Origin: an uncultured Christensenellaceae bacterium
GTDB taxonomy: Bacteria; Bacillota; Clostridia; Christensenellales; Borkfalkiaceae
Reading direction: 5' to 3'
Length of the DNA stretch: 64,000 nucleotides
Assembly: GCA_910588645.1 (NCBI GenBank)
Contig: CAJUOY010000004.1
Span: 34,425 to 98,424, forward strand
Part shown: positions 1-7,768 of the stretch, piece after piece
Numbering within the stretch: the first letter of the stretch is position 1
Layout: each line of letters starts with the position of its first letter
Notes under the pieces: model-generated
What the model saw: the letters and a program-made list of their open reading frames with translations, nothing else
Told to the model about the DNA's origin: nothing
Databases searched by the model: none
Made by a program: the position numbers and the translations under genes

Positions 1-2
1 TC

Positions 3-1163
3 CCTATGCTCCCCAAGGAATTGAGCAACGGCGCGTGTTCCTTGAACGAGGGCGAAGACAGATACGCGATGTCCTGCATTATGACTATCGACGGCGACGG
101 GCGCAGAAAAAACTGCGAAATTTGCGAGAGCATTATTCAAAGCAAACACCGTATGACATATAACGAGGTAACGGCTATACTCGGCGGAGACAGGCAGCTT
201 TCCGAAAAGTACGCCGACGTTGCGGACGATATAAAAATTATGGAAAAGCTGTGCCTTATTCTCGAAAGCAGACGGGAACGCCGCGGCGCGGTCACGCTTG
301 ACGTTAAGGAAGCGCACATCTACGTAAACGACAGCGGCGAAATAGTGATACCCGATGCCGAGCGCACGATTTCACAGCGAGTAATAGAACAATTTATGGT
401 TTCAGCCAACGAAGCCGTCGCGGAATTTTTGTTAAAGCGCAACGCCCCCTGCCTCTACCGCATTCACGAAAGCCCTTCTCCCGAAAAAACAGGTAACTTT
501 TTCTCGTTTTTGAGAGATCTTGGGGTTAAACCTCAGACGATAAACGAGAGCCCCGAACCGAGAGACTTTCAAAAGATATTAAAGGACTGCGAGGACAAGC
601 CCTACTATTCTATAGTCAACAAGGTTATGCTTCGCTCTATGCAGAAAGCCCGCTATTCGGAAGAAAACGCAGGACACTTCGGACTGGCTTCCGACTGTTA
701 CTGTCATTTCACTTCGCCCATAAGGAGATACCCCGATCTGTTCGTACACAGAAGTCTCAAAGAGTTACTGCACGGAGGAAATCCTTCAAAGCTGTACAAT
801 AAGATCGCGCACGAGGCGGGCGACGACTGTTCTCAGAGAGAGCGTTTAGCCGACGAATGCGAGCGCAAAGTAGACGATCTTTACAAACTTGCGTATATGT
901 CCGAAAGACTGGGCGAGGAATACGACGCGGTCATATCCGGCGTAACTGCTTTCGGAATTTTCTGCGAACTTGAAAACACTATCGAAGGACTTATTCCGAT
1001 AGAGGACTTGCCCGAGGACGAATACGTCTATTACGAAAACAAGTTTCTTTTAAAAGGCAACAAGCGCGACTTCCGTCTGGGAGAAAAACTGCGCGTTAAA
1101 GTTGCCGACTGCGACCTTGGAAGACTTAGGGTATTCTTTAAACTTTGCGATAAGGTCTTTTAA
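3..1163 (+). CDS. rnr: Ribonuclease R, 3' part (5' end outside window)
   Basis: This is the C-terminal half of a processive 3'-5' exoribonuclease of the RNB/RNase II family. RNase R degrades structured RNA and works with SmpB/tmRNA in clearing stalled messages. The reading frame is open to the left edge, and about half of the usual ~700 residues is present. Visible are the end of the RNB domain (LPKELSNGACSLN near the edge, then a TSPIRRYPDL motif, here HFTSPIRRYPDLFVHR) and an S1 RNA-binding domain over the last ~80 residues (YDAVISGVTAFGIFCELE). The protein stops right after S1, without the basic tail many RNase R proteins carry. smpB follows after 39 bases, a common pairing. Methionine at base 6 is internal, not the start. 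Confidence 0.95.
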   Translation, partial: PMLPKELSNGACSLNEGEDRYAMSCIMTIDGDGRRKNCEICESIIQSKHRMTYNEVTAILGGDRQLSEKYADVADDIKIMEKLCLILESRRERRGAVTLDVKEAHIYVNDSGEIVIPDAERTISQRVIEQFMVSANEAVAEFLLKRNAPCLYRIHESPSPEKTGNFFSFLRDLGVKPQTINESPEPRDFQKILKDCEDKPYYSIVNKVMLRSMQKARYSEENAGHFGLASDCYCHFTSPIRRYPDLFVHRSLKELLHGGNPSKLYNKIAHEAGDDCSQRERLADECERKVDDLYKLAYMSERLGEEYDAVISGVTAFGIFCELENTIEGLIPIEDLPEDEYVYYENKFLLKGNKRDFRLGEKLRVKVADCDLGRLRVFFKLCDKVF

Positions 1164-1167
1164 ATAT

Positions 1168-1196
1168 TTGCAAACCGAACTTAATGAGAGTATAAT
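1168..1196 (+). promoter_or_regulatory. Sigma-A promoter of smpB (leaderless arrangement)
   Basis: TTGCAA at 1168-1173 and TATAAT at 1191-1196 are separated by 17 bp. The GTG start of smpB lies only 6 bases after the -10 box, so the predicted transcription start falls on the start codon. No Shine-Dalgarno sequence is visible. Confidence 0.6.
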
Positions 1197-1202
1197 AAAA
1201 AA

Positions 1203-1652
1203 GTGAAACAAATCGCATACAACAAGTACGCCCTATACGAATATTTCGTACTGGAAAAATACGAGGCGGGAATAGTTTTGGAAGGAGCCGAGGTAAAACA
1301 GCTAAGGGCGGGCAACTGCAATTTAAAGGACAGTTTTTGTCTTTTGCGAAGCGGGCGCCTGACGCTTAAAAACCTGCACATACCCGTCTACGACAAGGCG
1401 GGAGCGTTCAGCACTAAGGACAGTAAACGCGACAGACAGCTGTTGATGCATAAGCGTGAACTCGACAAACTGGCAGGCAAGATAAACGAAAAGGGGTATG
1501 CCCTTATTCCTCTCGCCCTCTATTTTTCGGGCAGCCTTATAAAAGTGGAAGTCGCCCTATGCAAGGGCAAGCAGACTTTCGACAAAAAGCATACGATTGC
1601 GGAACGCGACCGCAAGAGAGATCTTGACAGACAAATTAAAAATTATAAATAA
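1203..1652 (+). CDS. smpB: SsrA-binding protein SmpB
   Basis: SmpB binds tmRNA and carries it to stalled ribosomes for trans-translation. The 149-residue length is normal for the family. The beta-barrel core is recognisable (YEAGIVLEGAEVKQLRAG near residues 19-36, LIPLALYFSG, KVEVALCKGKQTFDKK) and the basic C-terminal tail that enters the decoding centre is present (ERDRKRDLDRQIKNYK). The start is GTG. It follows rnr, which acts in the same quality-control pathway, but has its own promoter with a -10 box 6 bases before the GTG and no Shine-Dalgarno sequence, so its mRNA may be leaderless. No tmRNA gene was seen nearby. Confidence 0.97.
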   Translation: MKQIAYNKYALYEYFVLEKYEAGIVLEGAEVKQLRAGNCNLKDSFCLLRSGRLTLKNLHIPVYDKAGAFSTKDSKRDRQLLMHKRELDKLAGKINEKGYALIPLALYFSGSLIKVEVALCKGKQTFDKKHTIAERDRKRDLDRQIKNYK

Positions 1653-1670
1653 TATCAGAGGATAAACTAT

Positions 1671-2939
1671 ATGAATTACAAAATCGATACCCTATGCGTA
1701 CAGGCGGGATATTCTCCCAAATCGGGCGAAGCAAGAATACCGCCAATTTCACAGTCAACGACTTATTTTTATCCCAAAACCAAGGAAATGGCCGATCTGT
1801 TCGATCTCAAAAGCGACGGTTATTTCTACTCGCGCCTTGCAAACCCCACTGTCGCGGCGTTTGAAGGAAAGGTTGCCGCACTCGAAGACGGCGTATGCGG
1901 CATAGGCTGCGCCTCGGGAATGTCTGCAACTTCGCTTGCCGTATTTACCGTTGCCGGCGCGGGCGACAACATAGTCTCCTCTTCCGCAATTTACGGCGGC
2001 ACTTACAATTTGTTTTCAACTACCCTACCCAAGCTCGGCATAGAATGCAGATTTTTCGATCCCGACGCGTCAGAGGAAGAAATTGAAAAACTCATCGACG
2101 GCAAAACTAAGATGATCTTTACGGAGACGGTCGCAAACCCCGCAATAATCGTACTCGACTTCGATAAAATTGCCCGCATATCCAAAAAGCACGGAATTTT
2201 ATTCGCGGTGGACAACACACTTGCAACGCCCGTTTTGTGCCGTCCCAAGGAATGGGGCGCGCATATAGTAATTCACTCCTCTTCGAAATACCTTGACGGA
2301 CACGCCGCAGCTTTAGGCGGAGTTATCGTCGATCTCGGCAATTTCGACTACAAGGGAAACGCGCGTTACGCAAGTTTCAACGAACCCGACGAAAGTTATC
2401 ACGGACTTGTTTATGCCGATCTTGCCGTACCCTTCGGCATCAAGTGCCGCGCGCAGATGATGCGCGACTTCGGAGCTATAATGAGCCCCCAAAACGGCTT
2501 TATATCATACATCGGCTCCGATACTTTGGCTCTCAGAATGGAACGTCACAGTGCAAACGCTCAAAAGGTTGCGCTTTACCTTAAAAATCACCCCAAAATC
2601 GAGTGGATCAACCACCCCTCTTTGCCCGACAACAAGTATCATAAACTGGCAATGAAATATATGCCGGACGGACAGGGCGGAATGATGAGCTTCGGCATAA
2701 AGGGAAGCGTAGAAAAATGCGCGGAATTTATGGAAGCTTTAAAATTGATCACCCAGGAAACGCACGTGGCGGACGTCAGGAGTTGCGTATTGCATCCGGC
2801 CTCCACCACTCACAGACAGTTGTCCGACGAAGATCTGAAAAAAGCGGGCGTGCCCAAAAATCTCATTCGCCTTTCAGTGGGAATCGAGAATGCCGACGAC
2901 ATTATAGCAGATCTCGAACAGGCGCTTAAAAACGTTTAA
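1671..2939 (+). CDS. metY: O-acetylhomoserine sulfhydrylase (Cys/Met metabolism PLP enzyme)
   Basis: A PLP-dependent enzyme of the Cys/Met-metabolism family, most likely making homocysteine from O-acetylhomoserine and sulfide. Its 422 residues fit MetY better than the ~380-400 of cystathionine synthases or lyases. The PLP lysine is probably Lys206 in HSSSKYLDGH; the PLP-phosphate region is CASGMSATSL (residues 80-89), and AVDNTLATP (179-187) holds the aspartate that pairs with the pyridine nitrogen. It has a good ribosome site (AGAGGA). metA begins 14 bases downstream, so the pair can turn homoserine into homocysteine. Methionine gamma-lyase is the main alternative, but the metA neighbour favours synthesis. 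Confidence 0.88.
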   Translation: MNYKIDTLCVQAGYSPKSGEARIPPISQSTTYFYPKTKEMADLFDLKSDGYFYSRLANPTVAAFEGKVAALEDGVCGIGCASGMSATSLAVFTVAGAGDNIVSSSAIYGGTYNLFSTTLPKLGIECRFFDPDASEEEIEKLIDGKTKMIFTETVANPAIIVLDFDKIARISKKHGILFAVDNTLATPVLCRPKEWGAHIVIHSSSKYLDGHAAALGGVIVDLGNFDYKGNARYASFNEPDESYHGLVYADLAVPFGIKCRAQMMRDFGAIMSPQNGFISYIGSDTLALRMERHSANAQKVALYLKNHPKIEWINHPSLPDNKYHKLAMKYMPDGQGGMMSFGIKGSVEKCAEFMEALKLITQETHVADVRSCVLHPASTTHRQLSDEDLKKAGVPKNLIRLSVGIENADDIIADLEQALKNV

Positions 2940-2953
2940 TTGAAGGAAAACTT

Positions 2954-3871
2954 ATGCCAATAGTCATAGACAAGGATATACCGGCCTATAAGATTTTAAC
3001 GGAAGAAAAAATATTCGTTATGGACAAGACCAGGGCAAAATTGCAGGATATACGCCCCATAGAGATAGCAATCCTGAATCTTATGCCAACCAAGGAGACG
3101 ACGGAAACGCAGTTTATGCGCCTTTTGTCCAACTCCCCCTTGCAGGTAAACGTAACGCTTGTTCAAACTTCCACCTATAAAGCGACGCACGTTGACAAGA
3201 GTCACCTTGATCGCTTTTACAAGACTTTCGACGAAATCAAGCACAATAAATTCGACGGTATGATAATCACGGGCGCGCCCGTGGAAAATATGCCGTTCGA
3301 AAAAGTGGCTTACTGGAAAGAACTTGAAGAAATCTTGGACTGGACCACAAAAAACGTCACCTCCACCCTATTCATTTGTTGGGGGGCACAGGCCGCCTTA
3401 CACTATTTCTACGGCATAAAAAAACACCCCTTAAAAGAGAAGTGCTTCGGCATATTCGCGCACCAGCGCGTACGGGACGGCATTGCGGAACCGCTTATGC
3501 GCGGTATCTCCGACGAGTTTCATATGCCCCATTCCAGACATACGATAATTTACGCAAAGGATATTCTGCACGTAAACAGCCTTAAAATTTTGGCATATTC
3601 CAAAAAGGCGGGTGCATCCGTAATAAAGAGCGTTGATAACCGACAGGTATTCGTAACGGGACATATGGAATACGACCGGGACACTCTTAAAAAGGAATAC
3701 GAGCGGGACAAGTCCGCAGGACTGGATATTAAACCGCCCGTAAACTATTTTACCGACGGCTCCTATACGGACGTCAAGATGAACTGGTCGTCCACGGCAA
3801 ATTTATTTTACATAAACTGGCTTAACTATTACGTATATCAGGTCACGCCTTACGACATAAACGAAGTTTAA
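2954..3871 (+). CDS. metA: Homoserine O-acetyltransferase (MetA/MetAA family)
   Basis: Acylates homoserine as the first step to methionine. Length 305 residues is typical. The catalytic cysteine is Cys142 in FICWGAQAAL; the other catalytic residues are His237 and Glu239 in VTGHMEYD. Residue 111 is Glu (APVENMPFE). In this family Glu111 goes with acetyl-CoA use and Gly111 with succinyl-CoA, so the product is predicted to be O-acetylhomoserine, the substrate of the MetY-type enzyme just upstream. A ribosome site (AAGGAAA) precedes the ATG. The gene ends against a strong stem-loop shared with the convergent protease gene. Confidence 0.95.
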   Translation: MPIVIDKDIPAYKILTEEKIFVMDKTRAKLQDIRPIEIAILNLMPTKETTETQFMRLLSNSPLQVNVTLVQTSTYKATHVDKSHLDRFYKTFDEIKHNKFDGMIITGAPVENMPFEKVAYWKELEEILDWTTKNVTSTLFICWGAQAALHYFYGIKKHPLKEKCFGIFAHQRVRDGIAEPLMRGISDEFHMPHSRHTIIYAKDILHVNSLKILAYSKKAGASVIKSVDNRQVFVTGHMEYDRDTLKKEYERDKSAGLDIKPPVNYFTDGSYTDVKMNWSSTANLFYINWLNYYVYQVTPYDINEV

Positions 3872-3897
3872 AAGGAGCGGGAAATTCCCGCTCCTTT
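3871..3897. terminator. Bidirectional terminator between metA and the protease gene
   Basis: A 12-bp stem (AAAGGAGCGGGA / TCCCGCTCCTTT) with a very short loop lies between two convergent genes, with T-rich flanks on both sides. Confidence 0.85.
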
Positions 3898-3900
3898 AAT

Positions 3901-5196
3901 TTATATCTTGTCGTAATTTATAAAGTTGTCCTTTGTTAAAGTTATGGGAACTTCAACCGTTTTGCCTTCCCTGGAAACAGTCAGCGTAACAGTATAACCC
4001 AACCTGGCCGAAAGAAGCGCGTCGTCAAGGTGATACAGTCTCGTTACGTCCATATCCTCGTAAATGTTGCCCTGGGCGTCTGTAATCTTGACGTGTCTTA
4101 CGGCGTCCTCCGCAAGAAGACCGTCGCCCGCCGCGGTAACGTAAACCGTTTCGTAAATAGCCAACTTATCGTTTTCATACTTGGTTTTACGGTTCTTTGC
4201 AGAAAACGAAGCGTTTAAATAGGCCTGTTCTACTCCCGTTTCGCCGTCGTAACCCTGCGAATGCATAAGTTCGACAAGCCGTCTTACATTGCTTGAAGGC
4301 AGGGCGTAACCCATATTGTCTATATCCTCGCTGGCCGCCTTTGCGTTTACTATCCCCGCAAGCTTGCCTTCGAGATTGAACAGTCCGCCGCCCGAATTGC
4401 CGCCGTTTATCGCCGCATCCGTACGGATAACCCTGTAAGTCTTGATGTTCTGATTATAATCGGAAGAGGAAATATCCACGCGGATAGTTTCGCTGTCCTT
4501 ACTGATAATTCCCTGCGTCGCCGCAATTCCGAGACGCTCGGGATTGCCTATGGCGTATACGGTTTCCCCGACGTAAACGTCGTCGGCGTCGTCGAACTCG
4601 GCCGCAACCGCAGTGCCGCTCCTTAAGATCTCGCTACCTTCGACTTTCAAAAGCGCAATATCGTACGTACTCGACACCCCGACAACCGTGGCGGGGATGG
4701 CGTAATCCCTGTCGTTGTAATCGTCGTCCTGTCCGTAAAGATACAGATAAATTTCGTCTGAGACGTAACTATTGACAGCTGTATCGTTGTAAACTACGTG
4801 ACAGTTTGTAACGACGTATGCGTCGCCATTTTCCTTGTCAAGCTCGGTAATCACACCCGAACCGAAAGACGCGACCGATTTTTTTATCGGCCTGCCGAAC
4901 AGGTCGTAACTCACCGTTTCGAAACAGGCCACTACCGATACGCCCGACATAAGCGAACGGTTGATCGCTCCTTGGAGCGCAAATGCCTGTGTATCGGTAT
5001 AGCTGAGATATTTTTTCAGAAACTCGTCTATGGTAAGATCGGGATCCTGACTCTTTGCCAGTTCGTAAAACTCGTAAGCTGAGGCGTTTTTGCCGTCAAG
5101 CCCCTTAATGTCCACACCGGAGACATTCACGCAGCCGCCCATAAATGCGGCAGAAGCAATAATGACCGAAATCAAAGCAACGATAATTTTTTTCAT
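3901..5196 (-). CDS. HtrA/DegP-like trypsin-type serine protease, lipoprotein
   Basis: A surface-anchored protease of the S1C (HtrA) type, likely for envelope protein quality control. The 431-residue protein starts with a lipoprotein signal peptide ending at Cys22 (MGGC). The catalytic triad is visible: His133 (VTNCHVVY), Asp179 (YDIALLKV) and Ser268 (GGNSGGGLF). The segment between the signal and the protease domain (~25-90) is helical. The C-terminal ~110 residues sit where HtrA proteins carry a PDZ domain but are hard to recognise as one. The upstream gene ends 23 bases before its start, so the two may be co-transcribed. Confidence 0.85.
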   Translation of the reverse strand: MKKIIVALISVIIASAAFMGGCVNVSGVDIKGLDGKNASAYEFYELAKSQDPDLTIDEFLKKYLSYTDTQAFALQGAINRSLMSGVSVVACFETVSYDLFGRPIKKSVASFGSGVITELDKENGDAYVVTNCHVVYNDTAVNSYVSDEIYLYLYGQDDDYNDRDYAIPATVVGVSSTYDIALLKVEGSEILRSGTAVAAEFDDADDVYVGETVYAIGNPERLGIAATQGIISKDSETIRVDISSSDYNQNIKTYRVIRTDAAINGGNSGGGLFNLEGKLAGIVNAKAASEDIDNMGYALPSSNVRRLVELMHSQGYDGETGVEQAYLNASFSAKNRKTKYENDKLAIYETVYVTAAGDGLLAEDAVRHVKITDAQGNIYEDMDVTRLYHLDDALLSARLGYTVTLTVSREGKTVEVPITLTKDNFINYDKI

Positions 5197-5219
5197 AGTT
5201 GTCCGTTAAGAAATATTTA

Positions 5220-6434
5220 TTAAAGTTGTACTCCGTTTTTTATCAATAATTCGCGGGCGGTATCCACACTGTCGGGCCCGGTCGCATTTTTGACGGGAGC
5301 AAACTCCTTTTCCCTGTCGACTTCGAAAGCGAGACAACTGCCCATAAGCTTAACCATATCCACGACAAGCGTTTCAAGCTTATAGCCGCAGGGCTCCTGA
5401 GGGATTACCCTTTCGCCGTCCTCCATATGGGGAATGGCTTTTTCCGCAAAATGATAGGGAAGCTTGCCGACAAGCGTTCCGTTTAGGTCGTGAATATTGA
5501 AAAGATAGTTGAGCGTTACGCCGTAGCGATACACAAGCTCTCCCTTTCTTGTCTTATTTTTTAATTTATCGGGCATTTCATAGTACTCGATAATAGAAGG
5601 TTTTCCGTCTTCGTTGCATAAAACGCCGACTTTTTCGTCGGGATTGGCCTTTTTTACCACCTTTGCGCCGCAACGGCAACGTTTCAAAACGGTTGCGCCG
5701 ATAAAAATGGGATCGCATATACGCTGTAGTACGTTATCGACCGAGTAGACGTTAAGCCACTCTATATTGTCTCTTTCGAGAATACGCGCAAGTCCGCTGT
5801 TTACAAGCGACGAGTACCAGCCGCCGTTACCGTTGGGAGCGAGCGACACGCGGTGTTTCCTGTCAAGAAAGACTTTTCCGTTTTTATCGCAAGTGGGCGC
5901 GACGTCCTGAATGTAGAAATGTATTCTGTCGCGCGGATAACCGAAATAATTGTTTTCTTCGAAGAACTTTACCGTCTGATCGTTGTTCTGACGGCTTGTC
6001 ATAATAAATATATGAAAGTGCCTGCCGGTAATTGCGTTTACTTCGGCGATATTATTCATCTGCTGTTCGAAAATGGACAATTTGCGGTTTATACCGATAT
6101 TGTACATTCCCTTGGGCCCAGAAAAACCGAGGCGCGAGCCCTGGCCGCCCGCCAGCAATACCGCCGCCACTTTTCCTTGCGAAAGAAAGTCGAGCCCGAC
6201 GCTTTCAAACTGAGAGTATCTCCTCTTAATATCCTCCGCGGTGACCGCGCTTATCGGGGAAAGCTTACCGCGTTTTTTTTGCTCTAAGGATAAATTCGCC
6301 ACTGCGGAAAAATTGGTATGATCTATATCTTCCAACAGAATGCGCCGTTCCTCTTCGTTAAGTTCCCCGTAATATTTCAAAAGATGTTCCTGTCCCCGTT
6401 GTTCGAGGTACGATAACGTTCTTTCGTAATCCAT
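5220..6434 (-). CDS. UTP-dependent sugar-1-phosphate uridylyltransferase (UDPGP/UAP family)
   Basis: A nucleotidyltransferase of the eukaryotic-type UDPGP family, making a UDP-sugar (UDP-glucose or UDP-N-acetylhexosamine) from UTP and the sugar 1-phosphate. The 404 residues carry the nucleotide-binding signature LAGGQGSRLG (94-103) followed by GPKGMYNIG, plus later conserved pieces (LAPNGNGGWYSSL, NVYSVDNVLQRICDP). It is not the GalU/GlmU type that most bacteria use. Which sugar it takes cannot be read from sequence. A strong divergent promoter lies upstream. The protease gene downstream is on the same strand. Confidence 0.88.
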   Translation of the reverse strand: MDYERTLSYLEQRGQEHLLKYYGELNEEERRILLEDIDHTNFSAVANLSLEQKKRGKLSPISAVTAEDIKRRYSQFESVGLDFLSQGKVAAVLLAGGQGSRLGFSGPKGMYNIGINRKLSIFEQQMNNIAEVNAITGRHFHIFIMTSRQNNDQTVKFFEENNYFGYPRDRIHFYIQDVAPTCDKNGKVFLDRKHRVSLAPNGNGGWYSSLVNSGLARILERDNIEWLNVYSVDNVLQRICDPIFIGATVLKRCRCGAKVVKKANPDEKVGVLCNEDGKPSIIEYYEMPDKLKNKTRKGELVYRYGVTLNYLFNIHDLNGTLVGKLPYHFAEKAIPHMEDGERVIPQEPCGYKLETLVVDMVKLMGSCLAFEVDREKEFAPVKNATGPDSVDTARELLIKNGVQL

Positions 6435-6498
6435 TTTAATTTATTTTATCCCCTGAAAGTGATGATTTAATGTAAACCGTATTAAAATTTACATAATT

Positions 6499-6527
6499 AT
6501 TATATAATATGTGTGAAAATAAGTCAA
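6499..6527 (-). promoter_or_regulatory. Sigma-A promoter of the UDPGP-family gene
   Basis: On the minus strand, TTGACT (6527-6522) and TATAAT (6504-6499) are separated by 17 bp. The predicted leader is about 58 bases. Confidence 0.7.
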
Positions 6528-6555
6528 TATATTTGTTAAAAATGCCCCTAAGGTA

Positions 6556-6584
6556 TTGAAAACGCAAAAAAAATGGTTTATAAT
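6556..6584 (+). promoter_or_regulatory. Sigma-A promoter of the nudix-lemA operon
   Basis: TTGAAA (6556-6561), a 17-bp spacer and TATAAT (6579-6584), followed by an AAGGAGG ribosome site before the ATG at 6623. Confidence 0.75.
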
Positions 6585-6622
6585 ATTATAGTGAAAGCAA
6601 TAAAAATAAGGAGGATTAATTT

Positions 6623-7120
6623 ATGTTTTGTACGGAATGCGGAGAAAAACTGACGCTGATGTTTAACAGCGGAGAGGGTTTGGTACCGTACTGCAAAAAC
6701 TGCGGAGCATACAGATTTGCGCAGTTTGCCACCGCTGTCAGTATGGTGGTCACAAACAGAACCAAGGATAAAATTTTGCTTGCGAGACACAAAGGGCACG
6801 AAGATTATATTCTTTTTGCCGGATACGTAAAAAAGGGAGAAACTGCGGAAAAAGCAGTGACAAGGGAATTTAAGGAAGAAACGAAACTCAATGTCGTCAA
6901 ATTCAAGTACCTCTCCTCCCGTTACCACGAGCCCAAAAACGTGCTTATGCTCGGTTACCTTGTAATGGCGGAAGACGGCGAACCCGTTCTCGACGAAAAG
7001 GAAATCGAGGAAGTAAAATGGTTTGCGCCCGACGAGGCCCTGTCAATGATAAAACAGGATTATCAGACGGCTGAAACCTTTTTAAAATCGGCTTTAAACG
7101 AATTGAAAAATTTTAAATAA
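6623..7120 (+). CDS. NUDIX hydrolase with N-terminal zinc ribbon (NudC-like)
   Basis: A 165-residue pyrophosphohydrolase. Residues 1-30 form a zinc ribbon with two CxxC pairs (CTEC, CKNC). A nudix box follows, with the pattern GX5EX7REXXEE (GYVKKGETAEKAVTREFKEE). After it comes SSRYHEPKNVLMLGY, which resembles the motif that marks NADH pyrophosphatases (NudC), so NAD(H) or NAD-capped RNA is a reasonable substrate guess. It is shorter than full NudC and lacks its N-terminal domain. It has a strong AAGGAGG site and is first in a run with lemA and DUF2207. The functional link to those genes is unclear. Confidence 0.85.
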   Translation: MFCTECGEKLTLMFNSGEGLVPYCKNCGAYRFAQFATAVSMVVTNRTKDKILLARHKGHEDYILFAGYVKKGETAEKAVTREFKEETKLNVVKFKYLSSRYHEPKNVLMLGYLVMAEDGEPVLDEKEIEEVKWFAPDEALSMIKQDYQTAETFLKSALNELKNFK

Positions 7121-7132
7121 GAGGTTATAAAA

Positions 7133-7717
7133 ATGAGATTACTTATTTCAATCGGCGGATACGTCGCAATCGGCGTTGCCGCAGTAGTCGTGCTTGCCCT
7201 CATTATCTGGGCGATAAGCGCCTACAACAAGATCGTTTCCCTGCGCGTGCAGTGCGACGACGGATTTTCGACGATAGACGTATTTCTTAAAAAGAGATTC
7301 GATCTGTTGCCCAACCTTGTGGAAACGGTAAAAGGCTATGCAAAACACGAGAGCGAAACTTTGGAAAAAGTAATTGCCGCTCGTTCACAGCTTGCAAACG
7401 CCACGACCGCAGACGAAAAAGTTGCGGCGGACAATGCAATGACTCAGGCGGTACGCAGCCTAAATATGGTTGTGGAAAGATATCCCGAGCTCAAGGCAAA
7501 CACAAACTTCCTCGATCTCCAGAATCAGTTGAAAGGCATCGAAACAGAGCTTTCGCAGGCAAGACGTTACTACAACGCAACCGTTCGCGTATACAACGTG
7601 AAGATCCAGTCCTTCCCCTCCCTTATCATCGCCAAGATGATGAAAGCAAAGGCAAGAACTATGTTCACGCTCGAGGACGCGCCCGAGGAAAGACAGAACG
7701 TTAAAGTACAGTTTTAA
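7133..7717 (+). CDS. lemA: LemA family membrane-anchored protein
   Basis: A 194-residue LemA protein: one N-terminal membrane helix (about residues 5-28) and then a helical-bundle domain with the conserved core KKRFDLLPNLVETVKGYAKHE and AITARS-like helices, ending with QAIPSLIIA-like text (YNVKIQSFPSLIIAKMM). The molecular role of LemA is not settled; in many bacteria it sits next to DUF2207 or TPM-domain membrane proteins, as here. Spacing to the nudix gene is 12 bases with an AGAGG site, so they form one operon. Confidence 0.92.
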   Translation: MRLLISIGGYVAIGVAAVVVLALIIWAISAYNKIVSLRVQCDDGFSTIDVFLKKRFDLLPNLVETVKGYAKHESETLEKVIAARSQLANATTADEKVAADNAMTQAVRSLNMVVERYPELKANTNFLDLQNQLKGIETELSQARRYYNATVRVYNVKIQSFPSLIIAKMMKAKARTMFTLEDAPEERQNVKVQF

Positions 7718-7732
7718 TTAAAAATATTAATG

Positions 7733-7755
7733 CGGCGGTGCATTTTTGCACCGCC
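7733..7755 (+). terminator. GC-rich hairpin between lemA and the DUF2207 gene
   Basis: Stem CGGCGGTGCA / TGCACCGCCG with a TTT loop, immediately followed by only GTTTA. It could be a weak or partial terminator, or an mRNA processing and stability element that sets the lemA:DUF2207 ratio. It also shows that the ATG at 7730 is unlikely to be the start of the next gene. Confidence 0.5.
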
Positions 7756-7768
7756 GTTTAAGGGAATT

